From Dehalococcoidia bacterium (GTDB lineage Bacteria > Chloroflexota > Dehalococcoidia > Lucifugimonadales > JAGWBF01): DNA of 11,235 bases. The position numbers were made by a program, and so were the translations under genes. The notes beneath the pieces were generated by a model. That model saw nothing but the letters and a program-made list of their open reading frames with translations. It made no database searches and was not told where the DNA came from. Within the stretch, counting starts at the first letter, position 1, and every line of letters starts with the position of its first letter. Location of the stretch: positions 566-11,800 of the forward strand of contig JAGWBF010000047.1 of NCBI GenBank assembly GCA_021296025.1. Direction: 5' to 3'. Positions 6,130-11,235 of this stretch are shown in pieces.

Positions 6130-6140
6130 GGGAGCAAGCC

Positions 6141-6160
6141 ACACAAACAAACACAGGAGG
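6141..6160 (+). promoter_or_regulatory. A/C-rich leader with strong ribosome binding site
   Basis: ACACAAACAA followed by ACACAGGAGG, 5 nt before the ATG at 6166. The G-poor, unstructured A/C leader plus near-perfect Shine-Dalgarno closely matches the leader at 671-689, suggesting high translation of both genes. Confidence 0.6.
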
Positions 6161-6165
6161 TAGCG

Positions 6166-6972
6166 ATGGCACAGTACGAGAGCATGATAGCTGAAACAGT
6201 CCGGTTCAATGGACATGAAGGCACTCAGATCGACGGATACCTGGCCCGCCCCATGGGCCCCGGCCCCCACGGAGCGGTGGTGCTGATACATCATATGCCG
6301 GGTTGGGACCAAGCCTCCAAGGAGATGGCCCGGAAGCTGGCGGTCAACGGCTACGTGACGATTTCGCCGGACTTTCACTACCTGCAGCGACAGGTTGTGG
6401 GGACCGATGCCAGCGATGCCGATGTGTCGGCCTATGTGCGGGAAGAGGGCGGAATGCCTGACGCCAGGTGCATGGGCGATGTCTCGGGGGCGATGGATTA
6501 CCTGCGGTCCCTGCCTTATGTGAACGGACGGATCGGCGTCATCGGATTCTGTTCCGGCGGCCGGCAGACCTACCTGGCGGCCTGCACCCTGGATGGCATC
6601 TCAGCCGCCGTCGATTGCTGGGGCGGTGGAGTAGTCAGGTCTGAGCAGGAGATCAGCGAACGGCAGCCAGTTGCCCCCATAGACCTCACTTCCGGCATCG
6701 ATTGCCCCCTTCTTGGTCTGTTTGGCGACGAAGATACCAGACCTTCGCCGGAAGCGGTGGCCGAAACCGAAGCTGAGCTCAAGCGCCTGGGGAAGACCTA
6801 CGAATTCCATATGTATCCCAATGCAGGGCACGGGTTCTTTGCTGTTGACAGGCCCAGCTATCGCCAGCCGGCAGCGGTGGACGGATGGGAAAAGGTGCTA
6901 GCCTGGTTTGACAGGTACTTGAACGCGCCCGTCTCTGCAGGGGCTGGGCTGGTCGGCGCCGGGACGGACTAG
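6166..6972 (+). CDS. Dienelactone hydrolase family protein (alpha/beta hydrolase)
   Basis: This 268-residue alpha/beta hydrolase is of the dienelactone hydrolase family, which opens lactones in chlorocatechol breakdown and includes esterases of broader use. A Cys nucleophile, C129, sits in the elbow G-F-C-S-G-G (127-132), the family signature that separates it from Ser hydrolases. The acid is D190 in G-D-E-D-T-R-P at 187-193, and the base is H222 in N-A-G-H-G-F-F (219-225). H-H-M-P-G-W at 42-47 supplies the oxyanion-side loop, and G-Y-L-A-R-P at 24-29 the first strands. The protein is slightly longer than classical members (about 235 residues) because of an N-terminal strand and a Gly/Ala-rich tail V-S-A-G-A-G-L-V-G. 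There is no signal peptide. It follows the amidase by 66 nt and precedes the amidohydrolase by 81 nt, in line with a shared catabolic transcript. The true substrate is unknown. Confidence 0.9.
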   Translation: MAQYESMIAETVRFNGHEGTQIDGYLARPMGPGPHGAVVLIHHMPGWDQASKEMARKLAVNGYVTISPDFHYLQRQVVGTDASDADVSAYVREEGGMPDARCMGDVSGAMDYLRSLPYVNGRIGVIGFCSGGRQTYLAACTLDGISAAVDCWGGGVVRSEQEISERQPVAPIDLTSGIDCPLLGLFGDEDTRPSPEAVAETEAELKRLGKTYEFHMYPNAGHGFFAVDRPSYRQPAAVDGWEKVLAWFDRYLNAPVSAGAGLVGAGTD

Positions 6973-6980
6973 CCGAAACC

Positions 6981-7000
6981 ACCAGGCCCGATAACCTGGT
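6981..7000 (+). other. Small inverted repeat in the hydrolase-amidohydrolase gap
   Basis: ACCAGG (6981-6986) and CCTGGT (6995-7000) are perfectly complementary with an 8-nt loop. It starts 8 nt after the stop of the preceding gene. It could be an mRNA processing or weak attenuation element; no T-tract follows. Confidence 0.3.
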
Positions 7001-7053
7001 TCTCAAGCTGGCTGACGGCGAGAAGCAAAAAATCGTTCTGTTGGAGGTATACC

Positions 7054-8241
7054 ATGCGAGATGGAATCAAGATAATAGACATGGATACCCATGTCCGACC
7101 TTCTTTGGAGATCCTGTCAAAGTACGTGGAGCCGAGTTTCAGGCCCCGTATGGAAGAGTTCAAACCCTATCACAAGAGCAGGACCCTGAAAGACGGCAGC
7201 ATTGCCACCGACATTAGCATGGGCGCAATTCCCTTCGACCGCTATCCGGGCACCGCGCCTACGTCCGAAGATGATGCTGCGACCCTGGGCGGCCGCGGCG
7301 CCCTGGATGGCAGGACCGTGAATATGCACCGCGCTCAAGCCCACCCCTTGGTGGAGCTGGAAGATGTCGAAGGCCGATTGATAGACATGGACCTGGAGGG
7401 CCGCGACATCGACTTCATGTTCCCCGGCGGGGGTCAGGCTTCCACGGTGACCGGCCTGGATGATGTTACCTTGGCTGAAGGGCTGTATCGCGGCTTTCAT
7501 CACTACATGAGAGAGTACTGCTCCACCGCCCCCGACCGGCTCACCGGCTGTCTCCAGGTACCCGGCATGGACCCAGAATGGACCGTTGCCGAGATCAAGC
7601 GGTGGGCCAACGAAAAGTGGGTTTCCGCCGTATGGGTGCACCTGAAGGAAGGCCTGCCCGTTGACGATCCGTCCCTTGAGCCGGTATGGGCAACCATGAA
7701 CGATCTGGACCTGCCCCTGGTGCACCACAGCTTCTTCATGGAGCCTCCCTACTTTCCTGGATATAAGGATATCTGGGGCAACACCGTTGTAGCCAGGACC
7801 GCTGCCCATCCGTGGGGCGCTGCCCGCCTCTGCTCCTACCTCATACTCTCGGGGATATTCGATCGGTATCCCAGGTTTCGCGCCGGCGTGTCCGAGGTAG
7901 GTCATGGGTGGCTGCCCAACTGGGTCATCCGGTTGGGATTCAACAAGAGCTACGTTTCAGGGGTAACTCCAGACCTGAAGTACACACCCATCGAGTACGT
8001 CCAGATGGGGCGTTTCCGCTGCGCAGCTGAGCCCTTCGAGGGGCCTGCAATGACCAAGGCATGCATCGACATTCTGGGTGAGGACAGCCTGATGCACCAG
8101 TCCGACTACCCCCACGGCCAGTCCTGGTTCCCCGAAACGGCCAAAGAGGTAATCGAGTGGGACTTCTGGAAAGACTACAGCCAAAGCGCGCTACAGAAGC
8201 ACATGTACGACAATGCGGCCGACTTCCTGCGCCTGGGCTAA
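7054..8241 (+). CDS. Amidohydrolase family 2 metal-dependent hydrolase/decarboxylase
   Basis: This 395-residue TIM-barrel protein is of the amidohydrolase-2 group (ACMSD, gamma-resorcylate decarboxylase and larger uncharacterised relatives). The N-terminal I-I-D-M-D-T-H-V-R-P at 7-16 gives the metal-binding D-x-H version (D11, H13) of the H-x-H motif. Other likely ligands are H224 or H225 in L-V-H-H-S-F-F, H284 in S-E-V-G-H-G-W, and D351 in H-Q-S-D-Y-P-H (348-354). The latter block is typical of the family's last-strand 'x-S-D-Y-P-H' Asp. V-N-M-H-R-A near 89-94 and I-D-M-D-L-E-G-R-D-I-D at 110-120 fit the 'M-D-x-x-G-I-D' helix-strand that introduces strand 2. A good GGAGGT site lies ahead of the ATG. 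Family members often decarboxylate or hydrolyse aromatic or cyclic intermediates; which applies here cannot be told. It is part of the five-gene plus-strand run. Confidence 0.9.
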   Translation: MRDGIKIIDMDTHVRPSLEILSKYVEPSFRPRMEEFKPYHKSRTLKDGSIATDISMGAIPFDRYPGTAPTSEDDAATLGGRGALDGRTVNMHRAQAHPLVELEDVEGRLIDMDLEGRDIDFMFPGGGQASTVTGLDDVTLAEGLYRGFHHYMREYCSTAPDRLTGCLQVPGMDPEWTVAEIKRWANEKWVSAVWVHLKEGLPVDDPSLEPVWATMNDLDLPLVHHSFFMEPPYFPGYKDIWGNTVVARTAAHPWGAARLCSYLILSGIFDRYPRFRAGVSEVGHGWLPNWVIRLGFNKSYVSGVTPDLKYTPIEYVQMGRFRCAAEPFEGPAMTKACIDILGEDSLMHQSDYPHGQSWFPETAKEVIEWDFWKDYSQSALQKHMYDNAADFLRLG

Positions 8242-8316
8242 CGAGATAGAACATACATTTGCGGACAGCTCTACCGGCGAGGCCACCTACATGGGAGAAC
8301 AAGACAGGAGGATAGC

Positions 8317-9390
8317 ATGACAATCGCCCTTTCCCACGGCGGACCCACCATCTACTCGTCGTCAACACCCTCCAACCAGCTGCTGGTAGGCACAATAGAA
8401 GGCGTGGTCATACTGGAGCGAGACGGGCTGGGGAGCCCTTGGCGCACCGCCCACCGGGGCTTGGTCCACAAGCACATCCACGCCTTGATGGTCGAACCCG
8501 GCTCCGGCACCATATTTGCAGGGGCAACCAGGGGCTCCGTGCATGCAAGCATCGACGGAGGATACACCTGGGAGCTCCGGGACCAGGGTCTCACCCAGGA
8601 TGATATCTACAGCTTGTCGTGGTCCCGGCACGATGGCGGGGTGCGCATATTCGCCGGTACCGAACCAGCCCACCTGTACAGCAGCGACGATCTGGGATTC
8701 ACCTGGAAAGAGATGGAAGCCATGCGCTCGGTGGACATGTCCGGGTGGTGCTTCCCAGCGCCTCCCCACATCGCCCACACCAAGCACATCAACTTTCATC
8801 CCAACGACCCGAAGACCATGTTCGTCAGCATAGAGCAGGGGGGGCTGCTTAAGAGCGCCGACTTCGGAGAGAGCTTCGACGTCATGCGGGGCATGGACGA
8901 CGATGTACATCGAACCCTGATAAACCCCGAGGACCCGGACCGGATCTACGTGACCGGCGGAGACGGCATTTACTTTACCCCCAACGGCGGCGACTCATGG
9001 GAGCATTGGACCACTCGACAGGACCCCATCGGGGGCTACCCTGATGTTATGGTGATGCACCCCCGCCAACCGGAGGTTATGTTCGTGGGAGCATCCCGGC
9101 AGGACCCAGGAGGGTGGAGGGCAACCCACTACGCCGGGTCCAAGATATCCCGCAGCGCAGACGGCGGGCACACCTGGAGCACGGTGACGGCGGGGGTGCC
9201 CGACGACATGCAGACCGCTTTCGAAGCCATGTGCCTGGAGGACTGGGGCGATGGCTTCTCCCTCTTCAACGCCACTGCCGCAGGTGAAGTCTGGTGCAGC
9301 GACGACGGAGGGGATAGCTGGTACTGCGCCGCCTCGGGGTTGGCACCCATATCCAAGGGAGACCACTACAAGTACCTTATACCCGCCTAA
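8317..9390 (+). CDS. Asp-box (BNR) beta-propeller protein, cytoplasmic
   Basis: This 357-residue protein consists of Asp-box repeats (S-x-D-x-G-x-T-W hairpins) as in sialidases, sortilin and Ycf48-like proteins. Six are visible: S78-W85 (S-I-D-G-G-Y-T-W), S123-W130 (degenerate), S180-F187 (S-A-D-F-G-E-S-F), T221-W228 (T-P-N-G-G-D-S-W), S280-W287 (S-A-D-G-G-H-T-W) and S328-W335 (S-D-D-G-G-D-S-W). Between them run strands such as I-F-A-G-A and M-F-V-S-I. This suggests a six- or seven-bladed propeller. The N-terminus has no signal peptide or membrane segment, unlike most secreted relatives, so it is probably intracellular. The sialidase R-I-P motif is not seen, so I do not call it a sialidase. 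A perfect AGGAGG lies 5 nt ahead of the ATG. It sits between an amidohydrolase and an alcohol dehydrogenase in one run, so a role in that pathway, as scaffold, isomerase, lactonase or sensor, is possible but unproven. Confidence 0.8.
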   Translation: MTIALSHGGPTIYSSSTPSNQLLVGTIEGVVILERDGLGSPWRTAHRGLVHKHIHALMVEPGSGTIFAGATRGSVHASIDGGYTWELRDQGLTQDDIYSLSWSRHDGGVRIFAGTEPAHLYSSDDLGFTWKEMEAMRSVDMSGWCFPAPPHIAHTKHINFHPNDPKTMFVSIEQGGLLKSADFGESFDVMRGMDDDVHRTLINPEDPDRIYVTGGDGIYFTPNGGDSWEHWTTRQDPIGGYPDVMVMHPRQPEVMFVGASRQDPGGWRATHYAGSKISRSADGGHTWSTVTAGVPDDMQTAFEAMCLEDWGDGFSLFNATAAGEVWCSDDGGDSWYCAASGLAPISKGDHYKYLIPA

Positions 9391-9408
9391 AGACGGGACA
9401 TCTCACCC

Positions 9409-9421
9409 AGGAGTGCATATG
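9409..9421 (+). promoter_or_regulatory. Ribosome binding site deciding the dehydrogenase start
   Basis: AGGAG (9409-9413) lies 5 nt before the ATG at 9419. This places the start after the preceding gene's stop. The same frame stays open back to 9251, but that stretch overlaps the propeller gene and adds non-homologous residues. Confidence 0.65.
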
Positions 9422-10501
9422 GAGCAGGTCAAAGGGGTAGTCTCCGGCTCCAAGGGGGCCTCTGTAAGTGTCCAGTCCATCCTCGTTCCCGACCCAGGCC
9501 CGGGGGAAGCGCGGGTGAAGGTGCAGGCCTGCGGGGTCTGCCACACCGACCTCCACTACCGGGAGGGCGCAATCACAAACGATTATCCCATCCTACTGGG
9601 CCATGAAGCCGCCGGAGTAGTGGAGAAGGTGGGTCCCGGGGTGGAGAACATTGCCGTAGGTGACTACGTCATCCTGGCTTGGCGCGCACCCTGCGGTACG
9701 TGCCGTTCATGCCAGCGGGGCAGGCCCTGGTACTGCTTCGCCAGCCGGAACGCCAGCCAGCCCATGACCCTGGAAAACGGCTCTGCCCTCTCCAACGCCC
9801 TTGGCATCGGCGCATTCACCGAGCTGAGCTTGGTGCACGCAGATCAGGCCGTTAAGGTGGACTCCCGCGCCCGGCCCGAGGCTGCCGGCCTGGTTGGGTG
9901 CGGTATCATGGCCGGCCTTGGGGCAGCACTGAACACGGGAGCTGTGGGCCGGGGAGACTCGGTAGCGGTTTTCGGCTGCGGCGGGGTGGGTGACGCCGCC
10001 ATCGCGGGTGCCAAGCTTGCGGGAGCCCACACAATCATCGGCGTGGATATAGATGCCAGGAAACTCGTCCAAGCCAAGGCCTTCGGGGCGACCCACACTA
10101 TAGACGCCTCCGCCGGCGATCCGGTGGAGGCGATCAGGGATCTGACCGGAGGCAACGGCGCCAACGTGTGCATAGATGCCGTCGGCATACCTGAGACCTA
10201 TAAGCAGGCCTTCTTCGCCCGCGACCATGCCGGCACAGTGGTCCTGGTCGGAGTGCCCAATCCCGACATGAAGATAGAGCTGCCCCTGCTGGAGGTGTTT
10301 GGCCGCGGCGGGGCGCTGAAGTCTTCCTGGTACGGCGACTGCCTGCCCACCAGGGACTTCCCGGAGATTATCAACCTGTACCTCCAGGGACGACTGGACC
10401 TGGACGGCTTCGTCTCCGAGACCATCCCCCTTGATGGGGTGGAGGATGCCTTCGGCAAGATGCAGCGTGGTGAGGTATTGAGGTCCGTCGTCGTATTCTA
10501 G
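9419..10501 (+). CDS. Zn-dependent class-III-like alcohol dehydrogenase, S-(hydroxymethyl)mycothiol dehydrogenase-like
   Basis: This 360-residue medium-chain dehydrogenase has all expected ligands: catalytic Zn C41 (G-V-C-H-T-D), H62-E63 (L-G-H-E-A-A-G) and C161 (L-V-G-C-G). Structural Zn is bound by C92, C95, C98 and C106 in P-C-G-T-C-R-S-C-Q-R followed by W-Y-C-F. The nucleotide fold has G-C-G-G-V-G-D-A-A at 186-194, with D210 at the end of strand 2 favouring NAD+. H-T-D-L-H-Y-R-E-G, L-A-W-R-A-P-C-G and G-G-A-L-K-S-S-W-Y-G-D-C-L-P strongly recall mycobacterial/actinobacterial mycothiol-dependent formaldehyde dehydrogenase (MscR/AdhE2 group). If the host makes no mycothiol, another thiol adduct or primary alcohol is the likely substrate. 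It follows the propeller gene by 28 nt and ends the run. The MDR family is certain; the thiol partner is inference. Confidence 0.92.
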   Translation: MEQVKGVVSGSKGASVSVQSILVPDPGPGEARVKVQACGVCHTDLHYREGAITNDYPILLGHEAAGVVEKVGPGVENIAVGDYVILAWRAPCGTCRSCQRGRPWYCFASRNASQPMTLENGSALSNALGIGAFTELSLVHADQAVKVDSRARPEAAGLVGCGIMAGLGAALNTGAVGRGDSVAVFGCGGVGDAAIAGAKLAGAHTIIGVDIDARKLVQAKAFGATHTIDASAGDPVEAIRDLTGGNGANVCIDAVGIPETYKQAFFARDHAGTVVLVGVPNPDMKIELPLLEVFGRGGALKSSWYGDCLPTRDFPEIINLYLQGRLDLDGFVSETIPLDGVEDAFGKMQRGEVLRSVVVF

Positions 10502-10537
10502 CTGCTAAGGACATCCCGGAAGGGTACGCCAGTTAGA

Positions 10538-11179
10538 CTACAGGGACCTGACCGCCCCTTCGATGGCAGAGGTTGCTTCCTGGTAGTCGGTCCCCGGGGG
10601 GAAGGTCATAGGCTCACCCAGTCGCACCTCCACCTTGCCGCGCCGCAGGACGGGGAAGCGGGTGGGTACGCCCAGCTTGAGGATGTCCAGCCTAAGGGGC
10701 ACCACAGGGATACCTCCCTCCACAGCGACAAGGCCCGTGCCGTTCATGAAGGGCTTGATAGGCCCTCCAAGAGTGAGCTCACCCTCGGGGTAGATCAGCA
10801 CCGACCAGCCGTTATCCATGATCTTGCCCATGTTCTCCAAGCTGGGCTTTACCGAGCCCTCCTTGGCTAGCGGGAAGGCGTTGCCCAAGAGGGGATTCAC
10901 TAGCCACCACACCGGGTTCCTCCACAGGTCGGCAGCCCCGGCCACCGCCATCCGCCGGCGCCATTTCAGGGGGATCGCCTTGATTATCAGCGGGTTGTCC
11001 AAGCCCAGGTTATGGTTGGAAGCGAACAGCACAGGCCCTGTTATGCCCTCCAGGTTGTCACGGCCAAGCACCTTCAGGGAGTAGGGAAGGCTCACTATGG
11101 GAAATACTATGGCACGCTGCAGGAGTCCCCGGAGCATGCGGCACCACCACTGCATACCCCAGCTGCCAAAGCTCATCAT
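10538..11179 (-). CDS. PlsC-type 1-acylglycerol-3-phosphate acyltransferase (lysophospholipid acyltransferase family)
   Basis: This 213-residue acyltransferase would transfer a fatty acyl group to lysophosphatidate or a related acceptor at the inner membrane. The catalytic H-x4-D is N-H-N-L-G-L-D-N-P at 55-63 (H56, D61). The phosphate-binding motif III is I-Y-P-E-G-E-L at 129-135, with E in place of the common T/R after P-E-G. Motif IV is G-G-I-P-V-V-P-L at 155-162. A hydrophobic N-terminal segment (about 18-36) and W-W-L-V-N-P-L-L (91-98) fit membrane association. The start at 11179 has no clear Shine-Dalgarno, and an in-frame TAG lies 9 nt upstream, so the start is confined to the tandem ATGs at 11179 and 11176; translational coupling to the preceding gene tail is possible. 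It is convergent with the dehydrogenase (36-nt gap) and belongs to a different, lipid-related unit. Confidence 0.9.
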   Translation of the reverse strand: MMSFGSWGMQWWCRMLRGLLQRAIVFPIVSLPYSLKVLGRDNLEGITGPVLFASNHNLGLDNPLIIKAIPLKWRRRMAVAGAADLWRNPVWWLVNPLLGNAFPLAKEGSVKPSLENMGKIMDNGWSVLIYPEGELTLGGPIKPFMNGTGLVAVEGGIPVVPLRLDILKLGVPTRFPVLRRGKVEVRLGEPMTFPPGTDYQEATSAIEGAVRSL

Positions 11180-11188
11180 CCGCGGAAT

Positions 11189-11235
11189 CTAGGATCTCTC
11201 TTCGACCAGGGACTGAAGCGCTTCAACGGTCAAAT
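11189..11235 (-). CDS. C-terminal tail of an upstream minus-strand gene (partial)
   Basis: Read on the minus strand from the right edge, one frame gives L-T-V-E-A-L-Q-S-L-V-E-E-R-S followed by TAG at 11191-11189, nine bases before the PlsC start. The amphipathic, charged composition looks like a real protein end and the spacing suits an operon. With fewer than 16 residues visible, no function can be given. Confidence 0.35.
   Translation of the reverse strand, partial: LTVEALQSLVEERS

Noticed and set aside
9251..9418. In-frame upstream extension of the dehydrogenase
   Set aside because: It would overlap the propeller gene by 140 nt and add residues unlike any dehydrogenase N-terminus. The ATG at 9419 has AGGAG at the right spacing and begins where the family begins.
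10502..10537. Terminator between the convergent dehydrogenase and acyltransferase genes
   Set aside because: Only a 3-bp CCC/GGG pairing is visible and there is no T-tract, so no hairpin is reported in this 36-nt gap.

Overview
The window is a G+C-rich (roughly 60% by eye), densely coded bacterial chromosome segment. It holds ten complete protein genes, two partial genes at the edges, and no tRNA, rRNA, IS element or CRISPR array that I can see. The mix of two luciferase-like flavin oxidoreductases, an amidase, a dienelactone-hydrolase-like enzyme, a large amidohydrolase, a Zn alcohol dehydrogenase and an ICL/PEP-mutase-family enzyme next to a split ThDP decarboxylase recalls catabolic islands of Chloroflexota (SAR202/Dehalococcoidia-like) or soil/marine Actinomycetota. 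The taxonomic guess is inference from gene content only.

Layout. Positions 1-617 (+) are the C-terminal part of a luciferase-like monooxygenase. Positions 698-1570 (+) encode an ICL/PEP-mutase superfamily enzyme whose usual catalytic loop is replaced. Facing it on the minus strand are the two subunits of a ThDP-dependent decarboxylase of the sulfopyruvate/phosphonopyruvate type: alpha at 2796-2290 and beta at 2241-1651. A stretch of inverted repeats (2846-2910) separates them from a small minus-strand gene (3238-2912) built from eight 11-residue repeats. From 3437 everything is plus strand: a second luciferase-like oxidoreductase, then amidase, dienelactone-hydrolase-like protein, amidohydrolase, Asp-box beta-propeller and a class-III-type alcohol dehydrogenase ending at 10501. 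The last 0.7 kb is minus strand: a PlsC-type acyltransferase preceded by the tail of another gene.

How the genes may work together. The 4687-10501 genes have short gaps (28-81 nt), each with its own strong Shine-Dalgarno, and look like one catabolic transcription unit. It would be driven by a sigma70-like promoter at 4619-4647 that contains a perfect palindrome, a candidate operator. Oxidative attack (flavin oxidoreductase), amide hydrolysis, ring or lactone hydrolysis, amidohydrolase/decarboxylase chemistry and alcohol or thiol-adduct oxidation would suit degradation of a complex organic compound, but no substrate can be read from the sequence. The lyase-like enzyme plus split ThDP decarboxylase is the most suggestive pairing: it resembles the PEP mutase/phosphonopyruvate decarboxylase logic, yet the lyase lacks the signature residues of both the mutase and the lyases.
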